The notes: generated from the letters alone by a model not told the origin. 64,000 nt of DNA from Aquamicrobium lusatiense (GCF_014201615.1 NZ_JACHEU010000001.1:2437631-2501630), one strand, 5' to 3'. Counted from the stretch's first letter, positions 38,743-47,988 are shown. Made by a program: numbers and translations.

Positions 38743-39528
38743 TCAGGCTTCCGGCGATGCTTCGCCAGCGGGCGTTTCGGTCAGTGCCGGCTCGACGGGA
38801 GCCTCTGCCGAAGCGCCGATATCGATGCCGAGCGCGCCCTGCTGACGGGCGATGCCGTCGATCGCAGCCTTGGCGATCAGATCGCAATAAAGCTGGATTG
38901 CGCGGGCAGCGTCGTCGTTGCCGGGGATCGGGAAGTCCACCTTGTCCGGGTCGCAGTTCGAATCGATGATGGCAACCACAGGAATGCCAAGACGCTTGGC
39001 TTCCAGAATGGCGATCGCTTCCTTGTTGGTGTCGATGACGAACATCAGGTCCGGCGTGGAGCCCATGTCCTTGATGCCGCCGAGGGCCTTGTCGAGCTTC
39101 TCGCGCTCGCGCTCAAGGTTCAGGCGCTCCTTCTTGGTGAAGCCCTGTGCATCGCTGGCCAGAAGCTCGTCGAGCTTGCGCAGGCGCTGGATCGAGTTGG
39201 AGATCGTCTTCCAGTTGGTCAGCATGCCGCCGAGCCAGCGCGAGTTGACGTAGTACTGAGCCGAACGCTGGGCAGCGTCGGCAACGATGTCCGAAGCCTG
39301 ACGCTTGGTGCCGACGAACAGGACGCGACCGCCGCGGGAGACGACATCCGAAACCTGCTTCAGGGCCTGATGCAGCAGCGGAACCGTCTGCGACAGATCG
39401 ATGATGTGGACGTTGTTACGGGCGCCATAGATGTATGGGGCCATCTTCGGGTTCCAGCGGTGGGTCTGGTGGCCGAAGTGCGCGCCTGCTTCAAGAAGCT
39501 CGCGCATGGTGAAATCTGGCACTGCCAT
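38743..39528 (-). CDS. rpsB: 30S ribosomal protein S2
   Basis: S2 binds the 30S head-body junction. The 261-residue protein has the family signatures [19 protein letters not shown] (residues 10-28) and a second one around [16 protein letters not shown]. The C-terminus is extended by about 25 Ala/Glu/Pro-rich residues, common in alphaproteobacteria. The region directly before the start can form an extended hairpin that may be a feedback site for S2. Confidence 0.98.
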   Translation of the reverse strand: MAVPDFTMRELLEAGAHFGHQTHRWNPKMAPYIYGARNNVHIIDLSQTVPLLHQALKQVSDVVSRGGRVLFVGTKRQASDIVADAAQRSAQYYVNSRWLGGMLTNWKTISNSIQRLRKLDELLASDAQGFTKKERLNLEREREKLDKALGGIKDMGSTPDLMFVIDTNKEAIAILEAKRLGIPVVAIIDSNCDPDKVDFPIPGNDDAARAIQLYCDLIAKAAIDGIARQQGALGIDIGASAEAPVEPALTETPAGEASPEA

Positions 39529-39550
39529 TCTGTAGTTCCTTTCCGGTTAG

Positions 39551-39598
39551 CCTCCACGGACATCGGCATCCGGGGTTCTGCCCCGATGCCACCGGAGG
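39551..39598 (-). promoter_or_regulatory. extended hairpin in the rpsB leader
   Basis: Nested complementary segments: outer CCTCC / GGAGG with adjacent GG / CC, and inner GGCATC / GATGCC topped by GGGG / CCCC. The structure ends about 23 nt before the rpsB start, so it is in the leader mRNA. S2 autoregulates rpsB-tsf through the leader in E. coli; here the function is inferred from position. Confidence 0.5.
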
Positions 39599-39700
39599 TA
39601 CCGGCCGGATTTCTCCCGGCACGATCCCAAAGTCCGTGTGTGGAATGGTCGCGCATATATCGGCTCGGGCAGCAAAACGCAACCCGGGTGGCGAAAAGGT

Positions 39701-39991
39701 TCACGCTGCCTTGCGAAACGCCCTGCCCCGGCTCGACACGCGCACGCGCCGGAAGATCGCCACGATCTCCTCACGGCTGCATTCGACAGCGCCCAGTCGC
39801 AGCGCGCGGTCGCGCTCAAGACCGGTGATGTCGTAATGCGGTGCGGATGTCTTCGGCGGCCCCTGATAGGAAGACAGCTTCAACCCGAGCCGCGCCGCGA
39901 AACCATGCAGTTCGGCAGTATCGTCGGCCATCAGATGACACCAGCGCCGGCCCGCGAAGTGCCATATGGGGGCATCCACATAGACCGCCAT
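39701..39991 (-). CDS. DUF4031 domain protein
   Basis: A 96-residue protein of unknown function. It is recognised as DUF4031 by its N-terminus MAVYVDAPIWHFAGRRWCHLMAD and a conserved HYDIT segment near residue 70, with the pattern of Asp/His residues (HGFA, HYDI) that might bind metal. The ATG at 39991 is chosen over the open frame to 40054 because the family starts at M-x-VYVD. It starts ten nt after the eipB stop, so the two are probably in one transcript. I would not assign a function. Confidence 0.8.
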   Translation of the reverse strand: MAVYVDAPIWHFAGRRWCHLMADDTAELHGFAARLGLKLSSYQGPPKTSAPHYDITGLERDRALRLGAVECSREEIVAIFRRVRVSSRGRAFRKAA

Positions 39992-40001
39992 CGCACGCGC
40001 C

Positions 40002-40835
40002 TTACTTCTTGCAGGAGCCGGCGCGGGCTCCATCGAACAGCGACAGATCGACAAGCTTCCCGGTCATCGAGAAGTCGCCGTAATCCATCTGCAGATCACG
40101 TGTCAGCCCGTTTGCATGCATCTTGAAGCTGATGCGGTATTCCGGCATTTCCTCGCCGCCGTCGGTTTCAGCGGGATTGAAATAAGCGATATCGACCGGC
40201 CAGAACTTGTCCTTTTTCAGCGTTGCCAGAACCGGAAGCTCGGGATCCTTGCCGTCCGCTTCGGCCGGCTTTCCGATGACGACGGTGGTCAGCATGGTGC
40301 GGTCGGCATCTTCCGAACCGTCATACAGGCTGGTCTCGTAGAAGTTCTCGCCCTTCTCCGCCTTGTCGATCAGCTCGAACATGTGCTGGGTCGGGAACTG
40401 GGTGAGATCGAGCGTCACCGTGTTCGGCTCAGGCTTGTCGATGTCGACGCGCACCGAATCCTGCTCGCGATGGGCGGTGCCCTTCACTTCCTTTTCCAGA
40501 TTCTGGTCGACGAAGGATTTGGTGACGAAGGAAAACGTCTTGCCGTCGCCATCCTCGAAGGTCGTCGTCTGCTGGTCGGTCATGCGCATGGCGTCGGTGG
40601 TGCTGATGCGCGTGACCAGACGGAACTTGACCGTGTAGCCGTCGCATTGCGAGCCGTCGAACTCATACACCATGCGCCCCGATATGCCGGTGATGCCGGA
40701 GCGCTCGTTAGCCTTGTTCAGAGAGATGTCATAAACGGCGCGGTGGGGCTGCAGAACCGGTGCTGCAAAGGCTGGAACGGTGGAAAAAATGGTCGGAAGC
40801 AGGATGGCGGTATAGGCAAGGCGCGTTGCGCGCAT
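40002..40835 (-). CDS. eipB: periplasmic cell-envelope integrity protein EipB (DUF1849)
   Basis: EipB is a conserved alphaproteobacterial periplasmic protein with a beta-spiral fold; in Brucella it is needed for cell-envelope integrity. The product is 277 residues from the ATG at 40835, with a signal peptide (LAYTAILLPTIFSTVPAFA). It shows HRAVYDISL at the mature N-terminus, SGRMVYEFDGSQCDGY, and the C-terminal GSCKK. These two cysteines match the pair that forms the disulfide in the Brucella protein. It precedes the DUF4031 gene on the same strand. Confidence 0.88.
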   Translation of the reverse strand: MRATRLAYTAILLPTIFSTVPAFAAPVLQPHRAVYDISLNKANERSGITGISGRMVYEFDGSQCDGYTVKFRLVTRISTTDAMRMTDQQTTTFEDGDGKTFSFVTKSFVDQNLEKEVKGTAHREQDSVRVDIDKPEPNTVTLDLTQFPTQHMFELIDKAEKGENFYETSLYDGSEDADRTMLTTVVIGKPAEADGKDPELPVLATLKKDKFWPVDIAYFNPAETDGGEEMPEYRISFKMHANGLTRDLQMDYGDFSMTGKLVDLSLFDGARAGSCKK

Positions 40836-40972
40836 GTACAAGCTCCGGTCATGGCAGCCGGCCGTTCCGGCGGCGGGAATGGCCAAGCATAAAAATAGTC
40901 GTGGCGGAAGCGAGGCAAAAATTGCACTTTCAGCTGCACCGCCACAGGGGCATCAAGCAATAGGGAATTACC

Positions 40973-41437
40973 ATGAGCGAAACAATCGAAAAGCGGCTGA
41001 ACGATCTGGGCGTGACGCTGCCTGTGGCTGCGGCACCAGCCGCCAACTACGTTCCGTTCGTGCAAAGCGGCAATTTGCTGTTCCCTTCCGGCCAGCTGCC
41101 CATCAAGGATGGCAAGCTCGCCGTGACCGGCCTGCTCGGCAAGGATGTAGATCTGGCGGCCGGTCAGGAGGCCGCGAAGCTGTGCGCAATCAACGTGCTT
41201 TCGCAGGCCAAGGCGGCACTCGGCGATCTTGAAAAGATCAGGCGGCTGGTGAAGATCACCGTCTATGTGGCTTCGGCCGCGACTTTCACCGAGCAGCATC
41301 TGGTCGGCAACGGCGCTTCCGATTTCTTCGTGGCCGTACTCGGCGAGCGCGGCAAGCATGCGCGCGTGGCGATCGGCATGGCTGCCCTTCCGCTCAATGC
41401 CGCGGTCGAGGTTGAGGCGATTCTCGAGGTCGAATAA
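40973..41437 (+). CDS. RidA family protein (YjgF/YER057c/UK114)
   Basis: RidA-type enzymes deaminate reactive 2-aminoacrylate and related enamines released by PLP enzymes. The 154-residue protein is of the longer subfamily whose members begin with KRLNDLGVTLP and have the core VQSGNLLFPSGQLP. The Arg used by active RidA to bind the acid group is placed in GERGKHARVAIGMAALP near residue 125. It is followed six nt later by a GDPD gene. Its presence with dat, cysK and sdaA, all PLP or serine-consuming enzymes, fits a detoxifying role, but that link is inference. Confidence 0.88.
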   Translation: MSETIEKRLNDLGVTLPVAAAPAANYVPFVQSGNLLFPSGQLPIKDGKLAVTGLLGKDVDLAAGQEAAKLCAINVLSQAKAALGDLEKIRRLVKITVYVASAATFTEQHLVGNGASDFFVAVLGERGKHARVAIGMAALPLNAAVEVEAILEVE

Positions 41438-41443
41438 ACTGCG

Positions 41444-42169
41444 ATGACCGGTCTCTCCTGGCTGACGGCACGCCCGATCGCACATCGGGGCCTGCATGAT
41501 CTCAACAACAAATGTTGGGAAAACACCCTGTCGGCGTTCTCCGCCGCCGTGGAGCGTGGCTACGCCATCGAATGCGATGTGCAGCTGACCAGCGACGGGG
41601 TTCCGATAGTCTTTCACGACGGAGACCTGAAGCGGCTGACGGGAGAGGATGGCTTCGTATGGCAGAGAACCGCGGCTGAAATGGCCGTGCTCAGGATCGG
41701 CGGCACCGCGGACCATCCGCCGACCCTCGATGAGATGCTGGAACTGGTCGGCGGCCGCGTGCCGCTGGTGATCGAGCTGAAGGGAACGCCGGGCCATGAC
41801 GACGGCCTTGTCGAGGCGGTCGGCCAGCGCCTGAAACCCTATCGGGGCGAAGCGGCGATCATGTCCTTCGATCACTGGCTCATCCGCGATTTCGGCCGCC
41901 ACGCCCCCGGCATTCCGGCCGGGCTAACCGCCTGCGGGCGCCGCCAGCACGAGATAGAAGCCCATTTCACCATGCTGGCGCACGGCATTTCGTTCGTGTC
42001 CTATGCGGCGGGCGACCTGCCGAACAGCTTCGTGTCGTTCGTGCGCGAGAAGCTTGGCATGCCGGTCATCACATGGACCATCCGCGACCAGCCCGCCGTG
42101 GACCTCACCTTCAGATATGCCGACCAGATGACTTTTGAGGGATTCGAGCCACCCGTGGCCAGCGCCTGA
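41444..42169 (+). CDS. glycerophosphodiester phosphodiesterase
   Basis: A 241-residue GDPD-family TIM barrel that hydrolyses glycerophosphodiesters to glycerol 3-phosphate and an alcohol. The catalytic HRGLHD is near residue 18, followed by ENT and the metal-binding ECDVQLTSDG with a second His in VFHD, which is the complete active site. No signal peptide is seen, so it acts in the cytoplasm. It is coupled to the upstream RidA gene (six-nt gap). Confidence 0.92.
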   Translation: MTGLSWLTARPIAHRGLHDLNNKCWENTLSAFSAAVERGYAIECDVQLTSDGVPIVFHDGDLKRLTGEDGFVWQRTAAEMAVLRIGGTADHPPTLDEMLELVGGRVPLVIELKGTPGHDDGLVEAVGQRLKPYRGEAAIMSFDHWLIRDFGRHAPGIPAGLTACGRRQHEIEAHFTMLAHGISFVSYAAGDLPNSFVSFVREKLGMPVITWTIRDQPAVDLTFRYADQMTFEGFEPPVASA

Positions 42170-42214
42170 GCTGGCCGGGCTTGCACCTCCCTGCCGGCAA
42201 CTTAAGTAAACCGG

Positions 42215-43420
42215 ATGGATCAGGGCAACGATCAGGCAAACAGCAAAACCACCGGGCATGTCGTTCGCGTTGCCGGCGGCATGGATGGCTTCACGCGTGG
42301 TGAATGGGACAGCCTTTCAGGCTCACAAAAAACATGCGGAAATCAATATAACCCATTCATTTCATATGATTTCCTAAGCGCCTTGGAAGAATCCAGATGC
42401 GTCGGCGGGCGCAGCGGCTGGCAACCTCACCACCTGAGGCTCGAAAGCGCGGAAGGTGTCCTTGTCGGCGCGATACCATGCTATGCCAAATCGCACAGTC
42501 AGGGCGAATATGTTTTCGACCACGGCTGGGCGGATGCATTCGAGCGCGCCGGCGGCCGCTACTATCCCAAGCTGCAAAGTGCTGTTCCGTTCACACCCGC
42601 CACGGGTCCGCGCCTGCTCGTGGCCGGTGGATGCGATCCACTCACCGTCAAAGCCGGGCTGGCTGAAGCGCTCCGCATGGTTACCGACAGGCTTGGCGTC
42701 TCGTCGGCACATGTCTCGTTCCTGCCGCAGGACGATGTGCTTCCGATGGAGGCAGCCGGCTTCCTGCACCGCACCGACCAACAGTTCCATTTTTTCAACG
42801 AAGGCTTTTCCGGCTACGATGATTTTCTTGCCACGCTGGCGTCGCGCAAGCGCAAGGCGCTGAAGAAGGAACGGCGCGAAGCGCTGGCTGACGGCATCAG
42901 CATAGACTGGCTGACGGGCAGCGATCTTACCGAACGTGTCTGGGACGACTTCTTCACCTTCTACATGGACACGGGCTCGCGCAAATGGGGCCGTCCTTAC
43001 CTCAACCGGCAGTTCTTCTCCCTGATCGGCAAGAGAATGGCGGACGACATTCTGCTGGTGATGGCGAAACGCAACGGCCGCTATGTTGCCGGCGCCATCA
43101 ATTTCATCGGCTCCGACACGCTCTTCGGCCGCAACTGGGGATGTATCGAGGACCACCCTTTCCTGCATTTCGAGGTCTGCTACCATCAGGCGATCGACTT
43201 CGCCATTGCCAACAAAATCAGGGTCGTAGAGGCAGGTGCTCAGGGTGAACACAAGCTGGCGCGCGGCTACCAGCCTGTCACCACGCATTCGATGCACTAC
43301 ATCGCCAACCCGTCATTCCGCCGGGCGGTGGCAGACTACCTCCGGCGCGAAAGGCAGGAGGTCGAGCTGATGGGTGATTATCTGGCGGAACATACCCCGT
43401 TCCGCAAAGACGATCAGTGA
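42215..43420 (+). CDS. FemAB-like/peptidoglycan-type acyltransferase (GNAT fold, COG3146)
   Basis: A 401-residue protein of the COG3146 (DUF482) family, predicted to be a GNAT-fold acyltransferase related to FemAB peptidoglycan aminoacyltransferases. Diagnostic segments are NPFISYDFLSALEESRC in the N-terminal third, the central RKRKALKKERR motif, and the C-terminal GEHKLARGYQPVTTHS with HYIANPSFRRAV. The substrate is unknown. The exact start is uncertain, since ATG at 42284 is also possible. Its end overlaps the convergent SMR gene by seven nt. Confidence 0.85.
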   Translation: MDQGNDQANSKTTGHVVRVAGGMDGFTRGEWDSLSGSQKTCGNQYNPFISYDFLSALEESRCVGGRSGWQPHHLRLESAEGVLVGAIPCYAKSHSQGEYVFDHGWADAFERAGGRYYPKLQSAVPFTPATGPRLLVAGGCDPLTVKAGLAEALRMVTDRLGVSSAHVSFLPQDDVLPMEAAGFLHRTDQQFHFFNEGFSGYDDFLATLASRKRKALKKERREALADGISIDWLTGSDLTERVWDDFFTFYMDTGSRKWGRPYLNRQFFSLIGKRMADDILLVMAKRNGRYVAGAINFIGSDTLFGRNWGCIEDHPFLHFEVCYHQAIDFAIANKIRVVEAGAQGEHKLARGYQPVTTHSMHYIANPSFRRAVADYLRRERQEVELMGDYLAEHTPFRKDDQ

Positions 43421-43749
43421 ACCACCAACTTCGAGAACAGGTTGATCACCAGCACGCCGGCCATGATCAGCCCCATGCCGACCAGCGCCGGCAGATCCAG
43501 TGATTGCCGGAACAGCAGCCATCCGATGGCTGTGATGAGGATGATGCCCGCTCCGCTCCAGATGGCATAGACGATGCCCACAGGCATGGTGCGCAGGGTC
43601 AGGGCGAGGAAATAGAAGGCAAGCGCATATCCCAGAATCGTCATCAGCGAAGGCAAAAGCCGGGTAAAACCATCGGTCTGCTTCAGCGCCGTTGTGGCGA
43701 TCACCTCGAATATGATTGCCACAAACAGATAAAGATAAGTCAGGAGCAT
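43414..43749 (-). CDS. small multidrug resistance transporter, EmrE-like
   Basis: An SMR exporter of 111 residues with four membrane helices that works as an antiparallel dimer and exchanges protons for quaternary ammonium or other cationic compounds. It is close to E. coli EmrE along the whole chain: the essential membrane glutamate is Glu15 in IIFEVIATTALK, and the YAIWSGAGIILI and DLPALVGMGLI segments match. The ATG at 43749 gives the family length; a GTG nine nt upstream is an alternative. It overlaps the 3' end of the convergent acyltransferase gene. Confidence 0.92.
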   Translation of the reverse strand: MLLTYLYLFVAIIFEVIATTALKQTDGFTRLLPSLMTILGYALAFYFLALTLRTMPVGIVYAIWSGAGIILITAIGWLLFRQSLDLPALVGMGLIMAGVLVINLFSKLVVH

Positions 43750-43917
43750 CGTGCTCACCCTTGATTCGCATATCGATCCGATATGATCATGCCCCGGAGC
43801 GGCGGGCACCCGGATAAATGCCGGGCTGCCGCTCCATATATGTGCTTGCCGCATTTATGCGACGTCAAGTGAGCCCACTTGGCTGCAAAATGCTCCAGAA
43901 GAGAACGAGAGACCAGC

Positions 43918-44340
43918 ATGGCCTACGACACAACCAACATCTTCGCCAGACTCCTGCGCGGCGAAATCCCGTCACATCGCGTCTACGAGGACGAGCATAC
44001 GATTGCGATCATGGATGTGATGCCGCAGGGCGTCGGCCATACGCTGGTTTTGCCCAAGGCCCCGTCGCGCAATCTGCTGGACGCCGACCCCGAAACACTG
44101 GGCGCGCTTTTCACGACGGTCCAGAAAGTGGCAAATGCGGTGAAAAAAGCCTTCGATGCCGATGGCGTCGTCGTTTCCCAGTTCAACGAGACGGCGGCCG
44201 GCCAGACGGTGTTCCATCTGCACGTCCACATTCTGCCGCGCTTCGAGGGCGTTGACCTCGGCAAGCACGCCATGGAAATGGAGAAGCCGGAAATTCTGGC
44301 GGCGAATGCGGAGAAAATCCGGGCAGCACTGGCGCAATAG
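43918..44340 (+). CDS. HIT family protein (histidine triad nucleotide-binding)
   Basis: A 140-residue HIT-domain hydrolase or transferase acting on nucleotide phosphoramidates or dinucleotides. The triad is HLHVHILPR near residue 98. The N-terminus AYDTTNIFARLLRGEIPSH is typical of the HinT-like branch. The ATG at 43918 has GAGAACGAGAG upstream. It is followed by a bidirectional terminator shared with clpA. Confidence 0.92.
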   Translation: MAYDTTNIFARLLRGEIPSHRVYEDEHTIAIMDVMPQGVGHTLVLPKAPSRNLLDADPETLGALFTTVQKVANAVKKAFDADGVVVSQFNETAAGQTVFHLHVHILPRFEGVDLGKHAMEMEKPEILAANAEKIRAALAQ

Positions 44341-44368
44341 CCAGCTTCAGCCAATCGCAGGGATCAGG

Positions 44369-44396
44369 AAAAAGGCCCCGTTTCCGGGGCCTTTTT
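44369..44396 (+). terminator. terminator between convergent HIT gene and clpA
   Basis: A perfect 12-bp stem (AAAAAGGCCCCG with its complement) and 4-nt loop flanked by A- and T-runs, 28 nt after the HIT stop and 5 nt before the clpA stop, able to act in both directions. Confidence 0.92.
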
Positions 44397-44401
44397 GTCG
44401 T

Positions 44402-46858
44402 TTACTTGCGCGGAAGTTGCGGCACCAGACTGCGCTTGCTGGCGTCCCTTGGCTTAGGCGTAGCCTTGGCCGACGCAGCCTTCTTCGCAGGAGCCTTCTT
44501 AGCCGCCGGCTTGCGGGCCTTCGGCTGCTCTTCCGGTTCCTTCTTCGGCTGGACTTTCGCCTCCTCGGGCAAAGTCTCCAGCTTAAGACCGGTTTCGCCT
44601 GTGTCCTTCGTCTCGACGGTGACACGAACCGTGCCGCCCTTTCGCAGCTTGCCGAACAGCACTTCCTCGGCCAGCGGCTTCTTGATGTGCTCCTGGATCA
44701 CACGACCGAGCGGACGCGCGCCCATGCGCTCGTCATAGCCCTTGTCAGCCAGCCATGCGACGGCCTCGTCGGAGAGGTCGAAGGTCACGCCGCGCTCGGA
44801 AAGCTGGGCCTCAAGCTGCATGACGAACTTCTGCACAACCTGATGGATCACCGGCACCGGCAACGAGCCGAATGGAATGATCGCATCGAGACGGTTGCGG
44901 AACTCCGGCGTGAACAGCCGGTTGATCGCCTCCGTGTCGTCGCCTTCGCGCTTCGAGGACCCGAATCCGATCGCGGCTTTCGCCATGTCGGCAGCACCCG
45001 CATTGGTGGTCATAATCAGGATCACGTTGCGGAAGTCGATCTGCTTGCCGTTGTGGTCGGTCAGCTTGCCGTGGTCCATCACCTGCAACAGGATGTTGAA
45101 CAGGTCCGGATGGGCCTTCTCGATCTCGTCCAGCAGCAGCACCGAGTGCGGATGCTGGTCGATGCCGTCCGTAAGCAGGCCGCCCTGATCGAAGCCGACA
45201 TAGCCGGGAGGCGCGCCGATGAGCCGCGATACGGTGTGGCGCTCCATATATTCCGACATGTCGAAGCGCAGCAGTTCGACGCCGAGCGATGCGGCAAGCT
45301 GCTTGGCAACCTCGGTCTTGCCGACGCCGGTCGGGCCGGAGAACAGATAGGAACCGATCGGCTTGTCGGGCTCGCGCAGACCGGCGCGCGCCAGCTTGAT
45401 CGCCGAGCTCAGCGCCGTGATCGCGGTATCCTGACCGTAGACGACGCGCTTCAGCTCGTTCTCCAGACCGGCCAGCACCTTCTCGTCATCGGCCGAAACC
45501 GTCTTTGGCGGAATGCGGGCCATGGTGGCGATGGTAGCCTCGATCTCGCGGATGCCGATCGTCTTCTTGCGCTTGTTTTCCGGCACCAGCATCTGCGAAG
45601 CGCCGGTCTCGTCGATCACGTCGATGGCCTTGTCCGGCAGCTTGCGATCACTGATGTAGCGGGCCGAAAGCTCCACCGCGCCCTTGATGGCGTCGTTGGT
45701 GTACTTGACCTTGTGGAACTCCTCGAAATAGGGCTTCAGCCCCTTCATGATCTCGATGGCGTCCTCGACGGTCGGTTCGTTGACATCGATCTTCTGGAAA
45801 CGGCGAACAAGCGCCCTGTCCTTCTCGAAGAACTGACGAAACTCCTTGTAAGTCGTTGATCCGATGCAGCGAATTGCACCAGAAGACAAGGCGGGCTTGA
45901 GCAGGTTGGAGGCATCCATCGCGCCGCCCGACGTCGCACCCGCACCGATGACGGTGTGGATTTCGTCGATGAACAGGACGGCGCCCGGATAGTCTTCCAG
46001 TTCCTTCACGACCTGCTTCAGCCGCTCCTCGAAGTCACCGCGATAGCGGGTTCCGGCGAGCAGCGTGCCCATATCAAGGGCGAAGATGGTCGCGTCCGCC
46101 AGCACTTCCGGCACATCGCCCTCCACGATGCGCTTGGCCAGACCTTCGGCGATGGCGGTCTTGCCGACGCCGGGATCTCCCACATAGAGCGGGTTGTTCT
46201 TCGAGCGGCGGCACAGCACCTGAATGGTGCGGCTGATTTCCGGTCCACGACCGATCAGCGGGTCGATCTTGCCGGCGCGCGCCTTTTCATTGAGATTGAC
46301 GCAATAAGCCGTCAGCGCGTCCTGCGCCTTCTTCTTTCCGTCCTCATGCTGTTCGCCGGTGGCTCCGCCGGGCTGATCGTCCTCTGCACCGCGCGGAATG
46401 CGCGTCTCGGAGGCGCCCGGCCGCTTGGCGATGCCGTGGGAAATGTAGTTGACCGCGTCGTAGCGGGTCATCTGCTGTTCCTGCAGGAAGTAGGCTGCGT
46501 GGCTTTCGCGCTCGGCGAAGATCGCCACCAGCACGTTGGCACCGGAGACTTCCTCACGGCCGGAGGACTGCACGTGGATGACGGCGCGCTGAATCACGCG
46601 CTGGAAACCGGCGGTCGGCTTCGAGTCCTCATCATAGCCCGTGATGAGGTTGTCGAGTTCGGTATCGATGTAGTTCAGGACCGTCTGTCGCAATTCGTCG
46701 AGATCGACATTGCAGGCGCGCATCACGGCGGCCGCTTCGGTGTCGTCGATCAGCGCCAGCAGCAGATGTTCCAGTGTCGCATATTCATGGTGGCGCTCAT
46801 TGGCGATTGTCAGCGCCTGATGAAGTGCCTTTTCCAAGCCTTGGGAGAAAGCCGGCAT
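44402..46858 (-). CDS. clpA: ATP-dependent Clp protease ATP-binding subunit ClpA
   Basis: ClpA is the AAA+ unfoldase that feeds N-end-rule and other substrates to ClpP. The 818-residue protein has an N-domain (about 1-145), a first AAA domain with [16 protein letters not shown], and a second with [15 protein letters not shown], plus the IGF-type ClpP loop in [15 protein letters not shown]-terminal Lys/Ala/Pro-rich tail of about 55 residues extends beyond the usual end and makes the protein longer than E. coli ClpA. It lies six nt downstream of clpS. Confidence 0.97.
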   Translation of the reverse strand: MPAFSQGLEKALHQALTIANERHHEYATLEHLLLALIDDTEAAAVMRACNVDLDELRQTVLNYIDTELDNLITGYDEDSKPTAGFQRVIQRAVIHVQSSGREEVSGANVLVAIFAERESHAAYFLQEQQMTRYDAVNYISHGIAKRPGASETRIPRGAEDDQPGGATGEQHEDGKKKAQDALTAYCVNLNEKARAGKIDPLIGRGPEISRTIQVLCRRSKNNPLYVGDPGVGKTAIAEGLAKRIVEGDVPEVLADATIFALDMGTLLAGTRYRGDFEERLKQVVKELEDYPGAVLFIDEIHTVIGAGATSGGAMDASNLLKPALSSGAIRCIGSTTYKEFRQFFEKDRALVRRFQKIDVNEPTVEDAIEIMKGLKPYFEEFHKVKYTNDAIKGAVELSARYISDRKLPDKAIDVIDETGASQMLVPENKRKKTIGIREIEATIATMARIPPKTVSADDEKVLAGLENELKRVVYGQDTAITALSSAIKLARAGLREPDKPIGSYLFSGPTGVGKTEVAKQLAASLGVELLRFDMSEYMERHTVSRLIGAPPGYVGFDQGGLLTDGIDQHPHSVLLLDEIEKAHPDLFNILLQVMDHGKLTDHNGKQIDFRNVILIMTTNAGAADMAKAAIGFGSSKREGDDTEAINRLFTPEFRNRLDAIIPFGSLPVPVIHQVVQKFVMQLEAQLSERGVTFDLSDEAVAWLADKGYDERMGARPLGRVIQEHIKKPLAEEVLFGKLRKGGTVRVTVETKDTGETGLKLETLPEEAKVQPKKEPEEQPKARKPAAKKAPAKKAASAKATPKPRDASKRSLVPQLPRK

Positions 46859-46864
46859 GTTACC

Positions 46865-47230
46865 TCACTTCTTCTCCATCACGCATTGCAGCGGATGCTG
46901 ATTTTGTCGGGCGAAATCCATGACCTGAGACACTTTCGTCTCGGCCACCTCGAATGTGTAAACGCCACATTCTCCCACACCGTGGTTGTGCACATGAAGC
47001 ATGATACGCGTGGCGGCCTCCCTGTCCTTCTGGAAAAAACGCTCCAGAACGTGCACGACGAATTCCATTGGCGTGTAATCGTCGTTCAGGATCAGCACAC
47101 GATAGAGGCTTGGCCGCTTGGTCTTGGTCTGCGTGCGCGTGATGACCGCCGTTCCACGACCGCCACCGTTGCCACGTTGGTCTTTCTGCATCCGTACTGT
47201 ATTTTGCGTGGCCACCAGACTGCCAGTCAC
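46865..47230 (-). CDS. clpS: ATP-dependent Clp protease adaptor ClpS
   Basis: ClpS delivers N-degron substrates to ClpA. The core holds [24 protein letters not shown] and the C-terminal [10 protein letters not shown] typical of ClpS, with the binding-pocket Asp-Asp and His residues. The start is ambiguous: the GTG at 47230 (121 residues) has CAGGGA four nt upstream, while the ATG at 47191 (108 residues) has no clear ribosome binding site. It precedes clpA by six nt. Confidence 0.94.
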   Translation of the reverse strand: MTGSLVATQNTVRMQKDQRGNGGGRGTAVITRTQTKTKRPSLYRVLILNDDYTPMEFVVHVLERFFQKDREAATRIMLHVHNHGVGECGVYTFEVAETKVSQVMDFARQNQHPLQCVMEKK

Positions 47231-47384
47231 TTTATCCCTGCCTCTCGATCCAGCCCCAAGGGCAAACCGACATGTAGGTCGTTATTGTGGAATTTTAAGC
47301 CCTTCTTCGCCACTGACAATACGCAGACAACACCAATAATGCGTCAACGGTGAAATCCGGGCTTTGCACACAGGCTGGAAACGC

Positions 47385-47416
47385 AAAAACCCGGCTGCGC
47401 GATGCGCAACCGGGTT
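47385..47416 (-). terminator. terminator of the phasin gene
   Basis: On the minus strand a 13-nt arm pairs with its near-complement (AACCCGG outer part perfect, one irregularity inside) around a 3-nt loop, followed by TTTTT. It lies 38 nt after the phasin stop. Confidence 0.75.
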
Positions 47417-47453
47417 CTTACCGGCGCGTGCCGGCAAATGAGTCTGTCGAAAC

Positions 47454-47786
47454 TTAGCTGGCCTTGGCCACGATGCCTTCGAACGGCTTGTAGGCTTCCT
47501 TGGCGAGATCCGAATAGAGATCGCCGAATTTGGTCGCTTCGGCGACGAAGGACTCATAAGCCTGCTTGGCGTAGTCGGTCTGGATCGCCAGCGCGTCCTC
47601 GAAGGACTTGGCCGACAGAAGCTTCTCGAAAGCGGCGCTGCCGGTCTCCAGGCTCTTCTTGGTGTATTCGCTGGCCTCTACGGCAATCGCCTGAGCGCCC
47701 TTGGACAGAGAAGCAAGGCTCTTGAGGCCCGAATCGGCGAATTCCTTGCCGTATTTGCTGAAGTCTTCGTAAGCGGTCTGGGACAT
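47454..47786 (-). CDS. phasin family protein
   Basis: Phasins coat polyhydroxyalkanoate granules and keep them dispersed. The 110-residue protein is mostly amphipathic helix with no membrane segment: SGLKSLASLSKGAQAIAVEASEYTKKSLE, then FEKLLSAKSFEDALAIQTDYAKQAYESFVAEATK split over the second half, as in the alphaproteobacterial Phasin_2 group. AAGGAGGGC lies before the ATG at 47786. A perfect palindrome 79 nt upstream is a likely operator, and a terminator follows, so it is a single-gene unit. No PHA synthase is in the window. Confidence 0.9.
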   Translation of the reverse strand: MSQTAYEDFSKYGKEFADSGLKSLASLSKGAQAIAVEASEYTKKSLETGSAAFEKLLSAKSFEDALAIQTDYAKQAYESFVAEATKFGDLYSDLAKEAYKPFEGIVAKAS

Positions 47787-47864
47787 CGGATGCCCTCCTT
47801 CGTGGGATCGGATTGGCCGGACGCAAAATGAATGACCGGCATTTGTGCGATGCCAGATAAAATA

Positions 47865-47879
47865 TTGTGCATTGCACAA
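47865..47879. promoter_or_regulatory. palindromic operator candidate upstream of phasin gene
   Basis: A perfect 15-bp palindrome, TTGTGCA-T-TGCACAA, ends 79 nt before the phasin start. Its core TGC-N3-GCA resembles sites reported for the PHA-responsive repressor PhaR. The identification is inference from position and core symmetry. Confidence 0.55.
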
Positions 47880-47965
47880 AATGTCAACTGCGCGGTTGTC
47901 GGCCGGCAATTGCTAAAATTCCCATAAAATTAACCTCGACTGCGCCGAAAATGGTGAACGCGCCG

Positions 47966-47988
47966 GTTACCATAAACGGATTGGTAAC
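47966..47988. repeat. inverted repeat upstream of the D,D-carboxypeptidase gene
   Basis: Six-nt arms GTTACC / GGTAAC separated by 11 nt, about 85 nt before the gene start. It may be an operator; it may also be chance. Confidence 0.3.

Noticed and set aside
44156..45859. 567-codon plus-strand frame antisense to clpA
   Set aside because: A shadow of the strongly biased clpA codons; the protein is low-complexity Leu/Arg/Val with no family pattern, while clpA is fully supported.
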